Shown in pieces: positions 1 through 5,436 of a DNA stretch of 7,088 bases. Location of the stretch: assembly GCA_016210785.1 (NCBI GenBank), contig JACQTN010000156.1, positions 1 to 7,088 of the forward strand. The letters are read 5' to 3'. Positions within the stretch are counted from its first letter, which is position 1. Each line of letters starts with the position of its first letter. Position numbers and translations under genes: made by a program. This DNA is from Armatimonadota bacterium (GTDB lineage: Bacteria; Sysuimicrobiota; Sysuimicrobiia; Sysuimicrobiales; JACQTN01). Under the pieces are notes generated by a model. The model was not told the DNA's origin and searched no databases. It saw only the letters and a list, made by a program, of their open reading frames with translations.

Positions 1-1128
1 CTTGAAGAAATCGACCACGCCGTCCGCCACGCGGTCCAGCATCTCCTGCGTCATGTGCGGCCCCACCGGTAGCGACAGGTTGTCCCGGCACAGCCGCTCC
101 GCCACGGGGAACTGCCCCTCCCTGGTGCCGTATCGCTGCCGCACGGGCTGAAGCAGGTGGAGCGGCGTCGGGTAGTGGACGCTGGTCTCGACGCCGTGGG
201 CGCGGAGGAAGTCGCGCAGGGCGTCCCGCCGCGGTGTGTAGATGACGTAGTGCAGGTAGGAGGGGTGGGCCCAGTCCCGCTCGATGGGGAGCCGGATGGG
301 GAGGTCGGCGTCCCGGAACCGCTCCGTGAAGCAGGCCGCGGCCTTCCGCCGCGCGCCGAGGAAGTCCGAGAGCATCCGCAACTGGATCCGCCCCAGCGCG
401 GCGCAGATCTCCACCAGGTGCATGTTGTACCCGATCCATTTCTGGTCGTACCAGGACCCGTCCGACCGGCGCACGAAGCTGATCTCGTGCGTGCGCAGCC
501 GGCCCTGGTCGCGCAGGCTGGAGACGTCCTCCGCCAGTTGCCGGTCGTCGGTCACCAGGGCGCCCCCGGTGCCGAAGACCGTGATCATCTTGCCGGAGAA
601 GCTGAAAAAGCCTGCGTCGCCGATCCCGCCTACGGGCCGGCCCCTGTACTCTGCCCCCAGCGCGTGAGCCGCATCTTCCAGCACGAAGACCTCTCGCCGG
701 CGCGTCGCCTCTGTGAGGGCATCCATGTCGCAGGGGAACCCGTACATGTGGGTGGGCACCACGGCGCGCGTGTGCGGGGTGAGGGCCGCCGCCACGGCGG
801 CGGGGGAGATGTTGCCCGTCTCCTCGTCCGCCTCGACGAACACGGGAGTGGCGCCGATCTTGGTCACGCAGCCCAGCACGCTCACGTAGCCGTTGGCGGG
901 GAGGATGACCTCGTCGCCCGGCCCAATGCCCTTCGCCTCCAGGGCCAGCATGTTCGCGGAAGTCCCGGAGTTTGTGCTCACACCGTACCGCACGCCGCAC
1001 CACCGGGCCAGCTCGATCTCGAAGCGCTGTGTGTCCTCGCCGCCGTACGACTTCCCGGTCTCCAGCACGGCCAGGGCTTTCCGCCGCATCTCATCGGTCA
1101 GGATCATCTCGCGGTAGGGGATCTGCAC
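1..1128 (-). CDS. DegT/DnrJ/EryC1/StrS family PLP-dependent aminotransferase (3' end off window)
   Basis: The 376 codons visible show no stop, so the C-terminus lies just beyond the left edge; the family usually has 360-400 residues, so little is missing. Family members are cytoplasmic fold-type I PLP enzymes that mostly transaminate keto-sugar nucleotides, and some act on other cyclic ketones. Visible hallmarks are the N-terminal start of the fold (YREM, then GKSYGGEDTQRFE at residues 25-37), the phosphate-binding NSGTSAN at 53-59, the cofactor-contacting EDAAHALGAEY at 151-161 with Asp152, and SFSGKM at 176-181, where Lys180 is the expected Schiff-base lysine. His155 replaces the Gln often seen in EDxAQ, and FGTGG follows where TTGEGG is common. 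GTG at 1128 is chosen because GGAGGTG lies 7 nt upstream; GTG codons at 1137 and 1143 are in frame but less well placed, and an in-frame TGA at 1149-1147 bounds the frame. It is divergent from the M48 gene. Family is certain; substrate is unknown. Confidence 0.95.
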   Translation of the reverse strand, partial: MQIPYREMILTDEMRRKALAVLETGKSYGGEDTQRFEIELARWCGVRYGVSTNSGTSANMLALEAKGIGPGDEVILPANGYVSVLGCVTKIGATPVFVEADEETGNISPAAVAAALTPHTRAVVPTHMYGFPCDMDALTEATRRREVFVLEDAAHALGAEYRGRPVGGIGDAGFFSFSGKMITVFGTGGALVTDDRQLAEDVSSLRDQGRLRTHEISFVRRSDGSWYDQKWIGYNMHLVEICAALGRIQLRMLSDFLGARRKAAACFTERFRDADLPIRLPIERDWAHPSYLHYVIYTPRRDALRDFLRAHGVETSVHYPTPLHLLQPVRQRYGTREGQFPVAERLCRDNLSLPVGPHMTQEMLDRVADGVVDFFK

Positions 1129-1134
1129 GGGTGC

Positions 1135-1141
1135 CACCTCC
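1135..1141 (-). promoter_or_regulatory. Shine-Dalgarno site that decides the aminotransferase start
   Basis: On the minus strand GGAGGTG occupies these bases, with a 7-nt spacer before GTG at 1128. Two further in-frame GTG codons at 1137 and 1143 overlap or precede this site, so the internal GTG is the better start. Confidence 0.7.
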
Positions 1142-1275
1142 ACGGGTCAACCGGAGCCGGTCTGCGCGTCTGTTCGACGGGGGGTGCGGGCTTCCTGCCC
1201 GGAGCCGGAGCTGGATCCGCCAGGCGCGCCAGACGGCGGCTGCGGGCGGCGGACGTGGTTTCGAACTCCGCGGCG

Positions 1276-1296
1276 CGTGTACTCGTGTACTATAGA
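1276..1296. promoter_or_regulatory. Tandem 8-bp repeat with -10-like sequences between divergent genes
   Basis: The octamer CGTGTACT occurs twice back to back (1276-1283 and 1284-1291) and runs straight into TATAGA. On the plus strand TACTAT (1288-1293) or TATAGA (1291-1296) could be a -10 box for the M48 gene 40-48 nt downstream. On the minus strand TATAGT (1294-1289) matches five of six -10 consensus bases and faces the aminotransferase. I could not find a good -35 box at 16-18 bp for either direction, so the promoter call is weak. The tandem repeat is certain and lies where a regulator could bind. The rest of the 207-nt gap holds a separated direct repeat of CCGGAGCCGG (1151-1160 and 1199-1208) and nothing else I recognise. 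Confidence 0.3.
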
Positions 1297-1335
1297 GAGG
1301 ATGGGTGGAACGGAGAGAGGAGGGGTGGAACGCCG

Positions 1336-2445
1336 GTGGCGCTGCCGCTGCGCATCCTCGCGCAAGCCCTCATCGTGACCGCCATCGCGGCGCTCCCGGC
1401 CGCGGCCGCGGCGCCGGGCCAGGATGACGAAGAGATCCGGCTCGGCCGGCAGTACGGCGCCCAACTGGAGCAGCAGCATCGCCTGCTCGCCGACGCCGCC
1501 GCGGCCGCGCGCGTCCAGCGCATCGGCGCGGAGGTGGCCGCGGTCTCGGGCCGGCCCAACCTTCCCTACGCCTTCAAGGTCCTCGACAGCGAGTATCCCA
1601 ACGCGGTGGCCCTGCCGGGCGGCATCGTGTACGTCACGCGGGGCATGCTGCAGTTTGTGCGGACCGACCATGAACTGGCCGCGGTCCTCGCCCAGGAGGT
1701 CGCCCACGTCGTCCGCCGGCACACCATGCAGATGCTGCGCCGGCACGGCCAGGCACAGTTCATCACCCTCGTGAGCGGCGTCGTGACCGGAAAGCTGGAG
1801 ATGGTCACCGGCTCCCGGAGGGCGTCGATCGGGTACCTGAGCGCCTATCCGCGCGATCTGGAGAAGGAGGCGGATCTCCTGGCGGTGTCCATCCTGCAGC
1901 GCACCCGGTACACGCCGGTCGCCCTGCTCACGCTGATGGAGCGCCTGGCGCGCGAGGAGATGATGAGCGCGCAGTCCGACCCGGGCCTCTTTACCGACTA
2001 CCCGAAGGCCAGCGAACGCGTGGCGTACATCGAGGTGGAGCTGAAGCGCCTGCGCATCCCCATCCTCCGGCGGCCCGCGGCCGGCTACCTCCAGATCGCG
2101 GTGCGCGCGGTGGCCGAGCGCGGCCGTGAGGCCGGTGAGTTGCTCGTGGATGGACACCCCGTGATGCGGCTGCCCACGCTGCCGGGGATCCGGGGCATCG
2201 ACCGGGCGCGGGTCGTCGCCGCGCGGCTGGATCGCGTGTTTAACGAAGAGATCATGCCCTTCGAGATCTCCGCCCGCGAGATCCCGGAAGGATGGGGGAT
2301 CTTCGTGCGCCAGGCGCTGATCGTCACCATCACGCCGGTGGGCGCCGCCCTGGCCGGCAGCACGCCGCAGGCGCTCGCCCAGCAGATCCGCGGCCGCCTG
2401 ATGGGGGCCATGCAGGACTCGGCGCGCCGCCGCCGCTTCCAGTAG
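1336..2445 (+). CDS. Secreted M48-family metallopeptidase homologue with altered HExxH motif
   Basis: The 369-residue product begins with a signal-peptide-like segment (Arg near residue 6, a hydrophobic stretch, then an Ala-rich run ending near residue 28), so it probably works outside the membrane. The body follows the M48 pattern of outer-membrane and cell-envelope quality-control proteases: NAVALPGG at 89-96, DHELAAVLA at about 112-119, the zinc motif region at 120-124, and EKEAD at 176-180 carrying the third ligand Glu176. The zinc motif reads QEVAH instead of HExxH: Gln120 replaces the first zinc histidine, while Glu121 and His124 remain. DYP at 221-223 stands where related proteins usually have an HP pair. 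About 130 C-terminal residues form an extra region with a VDG...RARVVAARLDRV...LIVTITP pattern resembling a small domain seen beside some bacterial membrane proteins (weak recall). GTG at 1336 is chosen because it begins the signal peptide and AGGAGGGG (1318-1325) lies 10 nt upstream. The frame stays open much further upstream, but that part is antisense to the aminotransferase. Family is firm; activity is doubtful. Confidence 0.88.
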   Translation: MALPLRILAQALIVTAIAALPAAAAAPGQDDEEIRLGRQYGAQLEQQHRLLADAAAAARVQRIGAEVAAVSGRPNLPYAFKVLDSEYPNAVALPGGIVYVTRGMLQFVRTDHELAAVLAQEVAHVVRRHTMQMLRRHGQAQFITLVSGVVTGKLEMVTGSRRASIGYLSAYPRDLEKEADLLAVSILQRTRYTPVALLTLMERLAREEMMSAQSDPGLFTDYPKASERVAYIEVELKRLRIPILRRPAAGYLQIAVRAVAERGREAGELLVDGHPVMRLPTLPGIRGIDRARVVAARLDRVFNEEIMPFEISAREIPEGWGIFVRQALIVTITPVGAALAGSTPQALAQQIRGRLMGAMQDSARRRRFQ

Positions 2446-2613
2446 CCTGGTCGCCGCCACCGCCCCGGGCCAACGTCACGCGCTTCTCAACCCGCGACCC
2501 GGCCGGTTCCCGCGGTATCCTGGCCACCGCCCATCGCGCCCTCCCCGGTCGCATCCCGCGCGCGTCTGTGGCGCGTCCAGGGTTTGCCGCCTCACCGTGG
2601 AAACACTCAAGGC
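2446..2613. other. Intergenic stretch after the M48 gene, no gene recognised
   Basis: These 168 bases are GC-rich, carry no recognisable protein similarity in any frame that I can see, and have no obvious T-tailed hairpin to end the M48 transcript. Together with the decayed oxidoreductase fragment, the gap between the two intact plus-strand genes is 396 bp. Confidence 0.4.
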
Positions 2614-2781
2614 ATGCAGGACGACGACGCCGTCGTCGTGGGCGGCGGACACAACGGTCTGGTGGCGGCCGCCCACCTGGCGCGGGCGGGGCTGCGCACA
2701 CTGGTGCTGGAGCGGCGCGAGATCGTCGGCGTCGCCGGGCAGCGTCTTCTGCCACGCGCACATTCGGTGCTGCACCCATAG
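2614..2781 (+). pseudogene. N-terminal fragment of an FAD-dependent (phytoene-desaturase-like) oxidoreductase
   Basis: From ATG 2614 the frame encodes 55 residues. The first 34 or so match the FAD/NAD-binding Rossmann start of phytoene-desaturase-like oxidoreductases: VVVGGGHNGLVAAAHLARAG followed by a TLVLERREIVG segment, which is the GxGxxG fingerprint with the acidic residue ending strand 2. Intact family members run about 450-550 residues and continue with GGAxxTEE-like sequence. Here the reading turns to unrelated Arg/Leu/His-rich sequence after GVAG and stops at TAG 2779. I read the other two frames downstream and could not find the family continuation, so this looks like a truncation rather than a simple frameshift. 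No good ribosome site precedes the ATG. It sits 60 nt upstream of the deacetylase, whose own ribosome site lies in the gap. A working 55-residue protein is unlikely. Confidence 0.75.
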
Positions 2782-2824
2782 CCGGCCGGAGGACGTGGGT
2801 CCGCGCCGCCCTGCCTGAGCAGGT

Positions 2825-2833
2825 GGAGGAGGG
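2825..2833 (+). promoter_or_regulatory. Shine-Dalgarno site supporting a TTG start
   Basis: GGAGGAGGG ends 8 nt before TTG at 2842. This strong, well-spaced site justifies the rare TTG start of the deacetylase; the next in-frame candidate, ATG at codon 11, would remove conserved beta-strand residues just before the TFDVD motif. Confidence 0.75.
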
Positions 2834-2841
2834 AGACAGCC

Positions 2842-3654
2842 TTGGGGATCTATCGCGGGAAGTTCCCGGTGATGCTGACGTTCGATGTGGACGGCGAGAC
2901 GGTATGGCTCAACCGCGATCCGCACAATGCCGGGCGTCCCGTCGTCATGTCGCAGGGGCGCTACGGCCCCACGGTGGGCGTGCCGCGTCTGCTGCGCCTG
3001 CTGGCCCGCCACGGCATCCAGGCCACCTTCTTCGTCCCGGGGTGGATCGCCGAGAAGTATCCCGACGTACTGAGAGCCATCGACGGCGAGGGGCACGAGG
3101 TCGGGCACCATGGGTACCTCCACGAATGGCCGACGCGCCTCACCCCGGAGCAGGAGGCCACGGCGATGCGCCGCGGGCTGGACGCCATCGAGAAGGTTCT
3201 GAGGGGGCGGCCGCTGGGCTACCGCGCGCCGGGGTGGGAGGTGAGCGGCCGCACGCTGTCCCTCCTGGTGGAGCATGGGTTCCGGTACTCCAGCAACATG
3301 ATGGATGCGGACGGTCCATACCTCCACACGGTCGACAGCAAACCCACGCGGCTGGTGGAGCTCCCCGTGGAGTGGGGGCTCTCCGACTCTTCCTACTACA
3401 TGTATGGCCTGCAGCTCCCCAACCCGCGGCTCATGCCCAACTCCACGGTCTTCGAGCAGTGGACCACCAGCTTCGACGCGCTCGCCGACGAGGGCGAGTG
3501 CTTCGTGCTGACCTTGCACCCTCAGCTCACGGGACGCCCGCACAGGACGGCGCTGCTGGAGCGGTTCATCGCGCATGTGCGCAACACGCCCCACACCGTC
3601 TTCGCCCGCTGCATCGATGTGGCCGACGCGGTGCTGAAAGCCGCCCGGCGGTGA
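2842..3654 (+). CDS. NodB/CE4 polysaccharide-deacetylase-like hydrolase (PuuE/HpPgdA-type)
   Basis: The 270-residue protein has no signal peptide and spans a whole NodB-homology barrel. Motif 1 is TFDVD at 13-17, giving the catalytic-base and metal Asp pair Asp15/Asp17. Motif 2 is GHEVGHHGYLHE at 84-95, with His90 and His94 as HxxxH metal ligands. Motif 3 is YRAPGW at 127-132, motif 4 surrounds VELPVEWGLSD near 180, and motif 5 is LTLHP with His226. The GVPRLLRLL, ATFFVPGW and GYLHE segments are typical of the cytoplasmic CE4 subgroup containing H. pylori PgdA-like proteins, allantoinase PuuE and cyclic imide hydrolases, rather than secreted chitin or xylan deacetylases. The reaction is therefore metal-dependent hydrolysis of an amide or cyclic imide; which substrate cannot be told. 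All key residues are present. It follows the oxidoreductase fragment and converges with the M19 gene, so it is probably transcribed alone or with M48. Confidence 0.93.
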   Translation: MGIYRGKFPVMLTFDVDGETVWLNRDPHNAGRPVVMSQGRYGPTVGVPRLLRLLARHGIQATFFVPGWIAEKYPDVLRAIDGEGHEVGHHGYLHEWPTRLTPEQEATAMRRGLDAIEKVLRGRPLGYRAPGWEVSGRTLSLLVEHGFRYSSNMMDADGPYLHTVDSKPTRLVELPVEWGLSDSSYYMYGLQLPNPRLMPNSTVFEQWTTSFDALADEGECFVLTLHPQLTGRPHRTALLERFIAHVRNTPHTVFARCIDVADAVLKAARR

Positions 3655-3662
3655 TCCGAAGA

Positions 3663-3689
3663 CACCCGGGTGGCCCGCAGTGATTGCGG
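3663..3689 (+). other. Short palindromes just after the deacetylase gene
   Basis: A perfect 10-bp palindrome CACCCGGGTG (3663-3672) begins 9 nt after the stop codon. It is followed by a 5-bp hairpin with arms CCGCA (3675-3679) and TGCGG (3685-3689) and loop GTGAT. No T tract follows, so this is only a weak candidate for transcript-end structure. The octamer GGTGGCCC is also repeated at 3670-3677 and 3702-3709. Confidence 0.3.
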
Positions 3690-3739
3690 CGCTGTGATGA
3701 CGGTGGCCCTGCCATGATCGTGTCTCCTGGGGCGCGCCG

Positions 3740-3843
3740 TTGTGGCTAGCGCTGGGCGGGTGCCTGGCCATCGCGACGATGGTCGGTCTCACCGGCGTCG
3801 GCGGCCTTCTCGTTCCACCCTGGCTGGTGGCGGTCGGCTGCTT
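3740..3843 (+). pseudogene. Possible N-terminal remnant of a TauE/SafE-type permease
   Basis: Read from TTG 3740, the frame encodes a hydrophobic stretch of about 34 residues: a first segment LWLALGGCLAIATM, then VGLTGVGG and LLVPPWLVAVG. The Gly-Leu-Thr-Gly-Val-Gly-Gly turn followed by a short spacer and a Pro-containing hydrophobic helix is the signature of the first two membrane helices of TauE/SafE (sulfite/anion exporter) proteins, which are normally about 250 residues. The similarity ends where the frame enters sequence antisense to the M19 gene, so the rest of the protein is missing. The frame is bounded upstream by TGA at 3698. There is no convincing ribosome site. It may be a decayed 5' stub or a chance hydrophobic frame in a GC-rich gap. 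Confidence 0.35.
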
Positions 3844-4875
3844 CTACCGCTTCCATGCCTGCCGGAAGAGCCGGAGGAAATTCTCGCCCAGGAACTTGCG
3901 CACCTGCTCCGGCGTAAACCCCCGGTTCAGCAGTCCCTGGACCACGTTCGGCAGTTCGTCGATGCGTGAGAACCCGTGCGCGCGCCGCGCCGTCACGTTG
4001 TACTTGGTGCGGAACTCCGGGTACACGGTGTTGGTGAGGAACGTGGCGGGCAGTTTCCCCTCGAAGAAGTCGGTACCCAGGCCCACGTGATCGATGCCGG
4101 CCAACTCCACCGCATACTGGACGTGATTCAGGAAGTCCTCGATGGTGGGATGCTGGCCCGGGGTCGACTCCACATAGGAGGCATAGGAGTTGAGGCCGAT
4201 CACGCCGCCCCTGGCCGCGCACGCGCGGACTTGCTCGTCGGTCAGGTTGCGCGGATGGTCGGTGAGGGCGCGGGCGTTGGCGTGGGTGAACGCGCAGGGG
4301 TGCTCGGAGGTCTCGATGGCGTCCAGGCTGGTCTTGACCCCCGCGTGGGAGAGGTCCACCAGCATGCCCACCCGGTTCATCTCCCGGACCACCTGCTTGC
4401 CGAAGCTGGTCAGCCCCAGGTCCACCGGTTCCAGACAGCCGGAGCCGACGTGGTTGCGCTCCATGTAGGTGAGCTGAAGCACGCGCAGCCCGAGCCGGTG
4501 CAGGATGCTCACCAGGGTGCGGTCCATGCCCAGCACCCAGGTGCTCTGCAGGTTCAGGATGACCCCGACCCGGCCCGTCCGCTTGGCCTCCACAATGTCG
4601 TCCGCGTGGGTCACCAGCAGGAGCCGGTCCGGGCTGGTCTCGATGAGCCGGTAGTTGAAGTAGAAGCCGTGCAGGGTTTCTCGCATCTCGCTGTTGCACC
4701 CGGGCTCCGATACCAGCGTCACGCTGAGGGCCGTGACGCCGCTCTCCCGTACCAGGTCCACGTATTCCTTTCCGTTCACCAGATGCGGCGTGGGGTTGAT
4801 CAGGGCTCCGCCCAGGCCGTCGATGACGATGCACGAGCGAAGCAACTCGCGCGCGCGTTCACCCACCTCGATCAT
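3844..4875 (-). CDS. Divergent peptidase family M19 (membrane dipeptidase-like) protein
   Basis: The 343-residue product matches the amidohydrolase-fold M19 family in order and length. VDLSH at 173-177 and FTHAN at 196-200 supply the two conserved zinc histidines (His177, His198). HPRNLTDEQ at 207-215 carries the substrate-contacting Arg209, and GLGTDF at 265-270 carries the conserved Asp269. The first metal site differs: where renal-dipeptidase-like enzymes have DxHxD near the N-terminus, this reads DGLGG at 19-23, and the bridging Glu is Gln110 in NLQST. A similar Gln pattern (FQNTS) occurs, as I recall, in a recognised M19 clade, so this is probably clade-specific rather than an error. There is no signal peptide, so it is likely cytoplasmic. 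ATG 4875 has AGGGAGG 11 nt upstream and GAGG closer in; the in-frame extension to 4983 adds 36 residues of unlikely composition. Dipeptidase activity should not be assumed. Confidence 0.88.
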   Translation of the reverse strand: MIEVGERARELLRSCIVIDGLGGALINPTPHLVNGKEYVDLVRESGVTALSVTLVSEPGCNSEMRETLHGFYFNYRLIETSPDRLLLVTHADDIVEAKRTGRVGVILNLQSTWVLGMDRTLVSILHRLGLRVLQLTYMERNHVGSGCLEPVDLGLTSFGKQVVREMNRVGMLVDLSHAGVKTSLDAIETSEHPCAFTHANARALTDHPRNLTDEQVRACAARGGVIGLNSYASYVESTPGQHPTIEDFLNHVQYAVELAGIDHVGLGTDFFEGKLPATFLTNTVYPEFRTKYNVTARRAHGFSRIDELPNVVQGLLNRGFTPEQVRKFLGENFLRLFRQAWKR

Positions 4876-5100
4876 AGAGCCTCGGACCTCCCTGGTATTG
4901 AGATCGCACCCACATCTGGTGCTGCGGACCTCACCGGCCCACCCGCGCCACGGCCACCTGGTGTTCGCACAGGAACGCTTCACACGGTTGAGGCCTCGCC
5001 CGGCACGTGCTACTTTTGTGCGATGTGCCTCACTCTACCGCGCTCACCGTACTTACGGCGCATCCAGCTCCGCTCCAGGGCGGCCTCGCGGACCGATCTA

Positions 5101-5188
5101 TGGCTCGCTGGCTGTGGTTGCGACGCCAAACTCGCCCTCCGGGCTCAAACGAGGCGTCGTTCTTCTCTGGCTCGCCAAGATCGGTTGC
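5101..5188. repeat. Spaced direct repeat with an internal inverted repeat
   Basis: The arrangement TGGCTCGC, seven variable bases, GGTTGC occurs twice with identical internal spacing: TGGCTCGC at 5101-5108 with GGTTGC at 5116-5121, and TGGCTCGC at 5168-5175 with GGTTGC at 5183-5188, a 67-bp period. Between them GCGACGCC (5120-5127) and GGCGTCGT (5153-5160) can pair over seven Watson-Crick bases plus a G-T pair, enclosing a smaller GCCC/GGGC stem. This could be a fragment of a dispersed structured repeat; a genome-wide comparison would be needed to say. Confidence 0.5.
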
Positions 5189-5266
5189 CACTCGGCCGCA
5201 GTCGCTCCGTCCTGACGTGGGCTCGACCTCGCGCCACCGTATGACGCGAACTTCCGCAAGCAGACA

Positions 5267-5305
5267 CTAGCGCGTGCGCGGATCGAGCACGTCCCGCAAG
5301 CCGTC
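5267..5305 (-). pseudogene. Orphan C-terminus of a second DppC-type permease
   Basis: On the minus strand this stretch reads DGLRDVLDPRTR followed by TAG, which is the standard ending of DppC/OppC-type permeases. The intact dppC gene 130 bp away ends in the closely similar DGLRDALDPRLRRTQ. An in-frame TAA (5308-5306) immediately precedes the Asp codon, so only twelve codons remain. The two copies clearly differ at the DNA level, so this is not a recent exact duplication or a transposon target-site copy. It is best read as the end of a paralogous permease gene whose body has been deleted or replaced. Confidence 0.72.
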
Positions 5306-5313
5306 TTATTGTG

Positions 5314-5337
5314 AGGGGGAGAGCGATCTCTCCCCCT
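5314..5337. repeat. Perfect 10-bp inverted repeat (hairpin)
   Basis: AGGGGGAGAG (5314-5323) and CTCTCCCCCT (5328-5337) are perfect reverse complements around a CGAT loop. It lies downstream of the dppBC operon read on the minus strand, but neither side has a T tract, so it is not a standard intrinsic terminator. The right arm also forms a mirror repeat with TCCCCCTCTC at 5346-5355. Confidence 0.7.
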
Positions 5338-5390
5338 TCCCAACCTCCCCCTCTCCAGCCTCTTCCTCCAGCATTCTTGAGTGGTGCTCC

Positions 5391-5409
5391 AGGCGGGCGC
5401 AGCCCGCCT
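5391..5409 (-). terminator. GC hairpin 27 nt after the dppC stop, possible transcript end
   Basis: AGGCGGGC (5391-5398) and GCCCGCCT (5402-5409) form a perfect 8-bp stem with a 3-nt loop. Its position just past the minus-strand stop codon of dppC suits a role in ending or stabilising the operon message. It lacks a following U tract, so Rho-independent termination is uncertain. Confidence 0.4.
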
Positions 5410-5436
5410 TCGCAAGTCCGCTCGGCGCGCCTGCAC

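Larger units (their letters stand above)
4876..5436. other. Gene-poor 561-bp region with repeats and gene debris
   Basis: No convincing complete gene lies here on either strand. Near the M19 gene the octamer CGGACCTC is repeated at 4883-4890 and 4925-4932. Further on are a spaced direct repeat (5101-5188), an orphan DppC C-terminus (5267-5305), a purine/pyrimidine hairpin and mirror repeat (5314-5355) and a GC hairpin (5391-5409), listed separately. Any promoter for the M19 gene should be in this stretch, but I see no good -35/-10 pair. The base composition of 5320-5380 (pyrimidine runs on the plus strand) is unlike its surroundings. Confidence 0.6.

Noticed and set aside
157..1335. Long plus-strand open frame continuous with the M48 gene, implying a 762-residue protein
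   Set aside because: This upstream part is antisense to a clear aminotransferase and has no recognisable protein features; the signal peptide and ribosome site place the real start at 1336.
1147..2460. 437-codon minus-strand frame
   Set aside because: It lies antisense to the M48 gene; its His/Arg/Gly-rich translation is typical of a GC-rich shadow frame.
2292..3683. 463-codon plus-strand frame
   Set aside because: It overlaps both the M48 end and the whole deacetylase in another frame, and its Arg/Pro/Gly-rich translation has no family motifs.
2476..3792. 438-codon minus-strand frame
   Set aside because: It is antisense to the deacetylase, which has all its catalytic motifs in the plus frame.
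3976..5244. 422-codon plus-strand frame reaching into the gap before dppC
   Set aside because: Most of it is antisense to the M19 gene, and the tail in the gap shows no recognisable domain.
5267..5305. Target-site duplication of the dppC end caused by a mobile element insertion
   Set aside because: The two copies differ at many bases and extend well over a normal target duplication; no transposase or terminal inverted repeats lie between them.
5314..5337. Strong hairpin as a Rho-independent terminator
   Set aside because: No T tract follows the stem on either strand, so I list it as an inverted repeat only.
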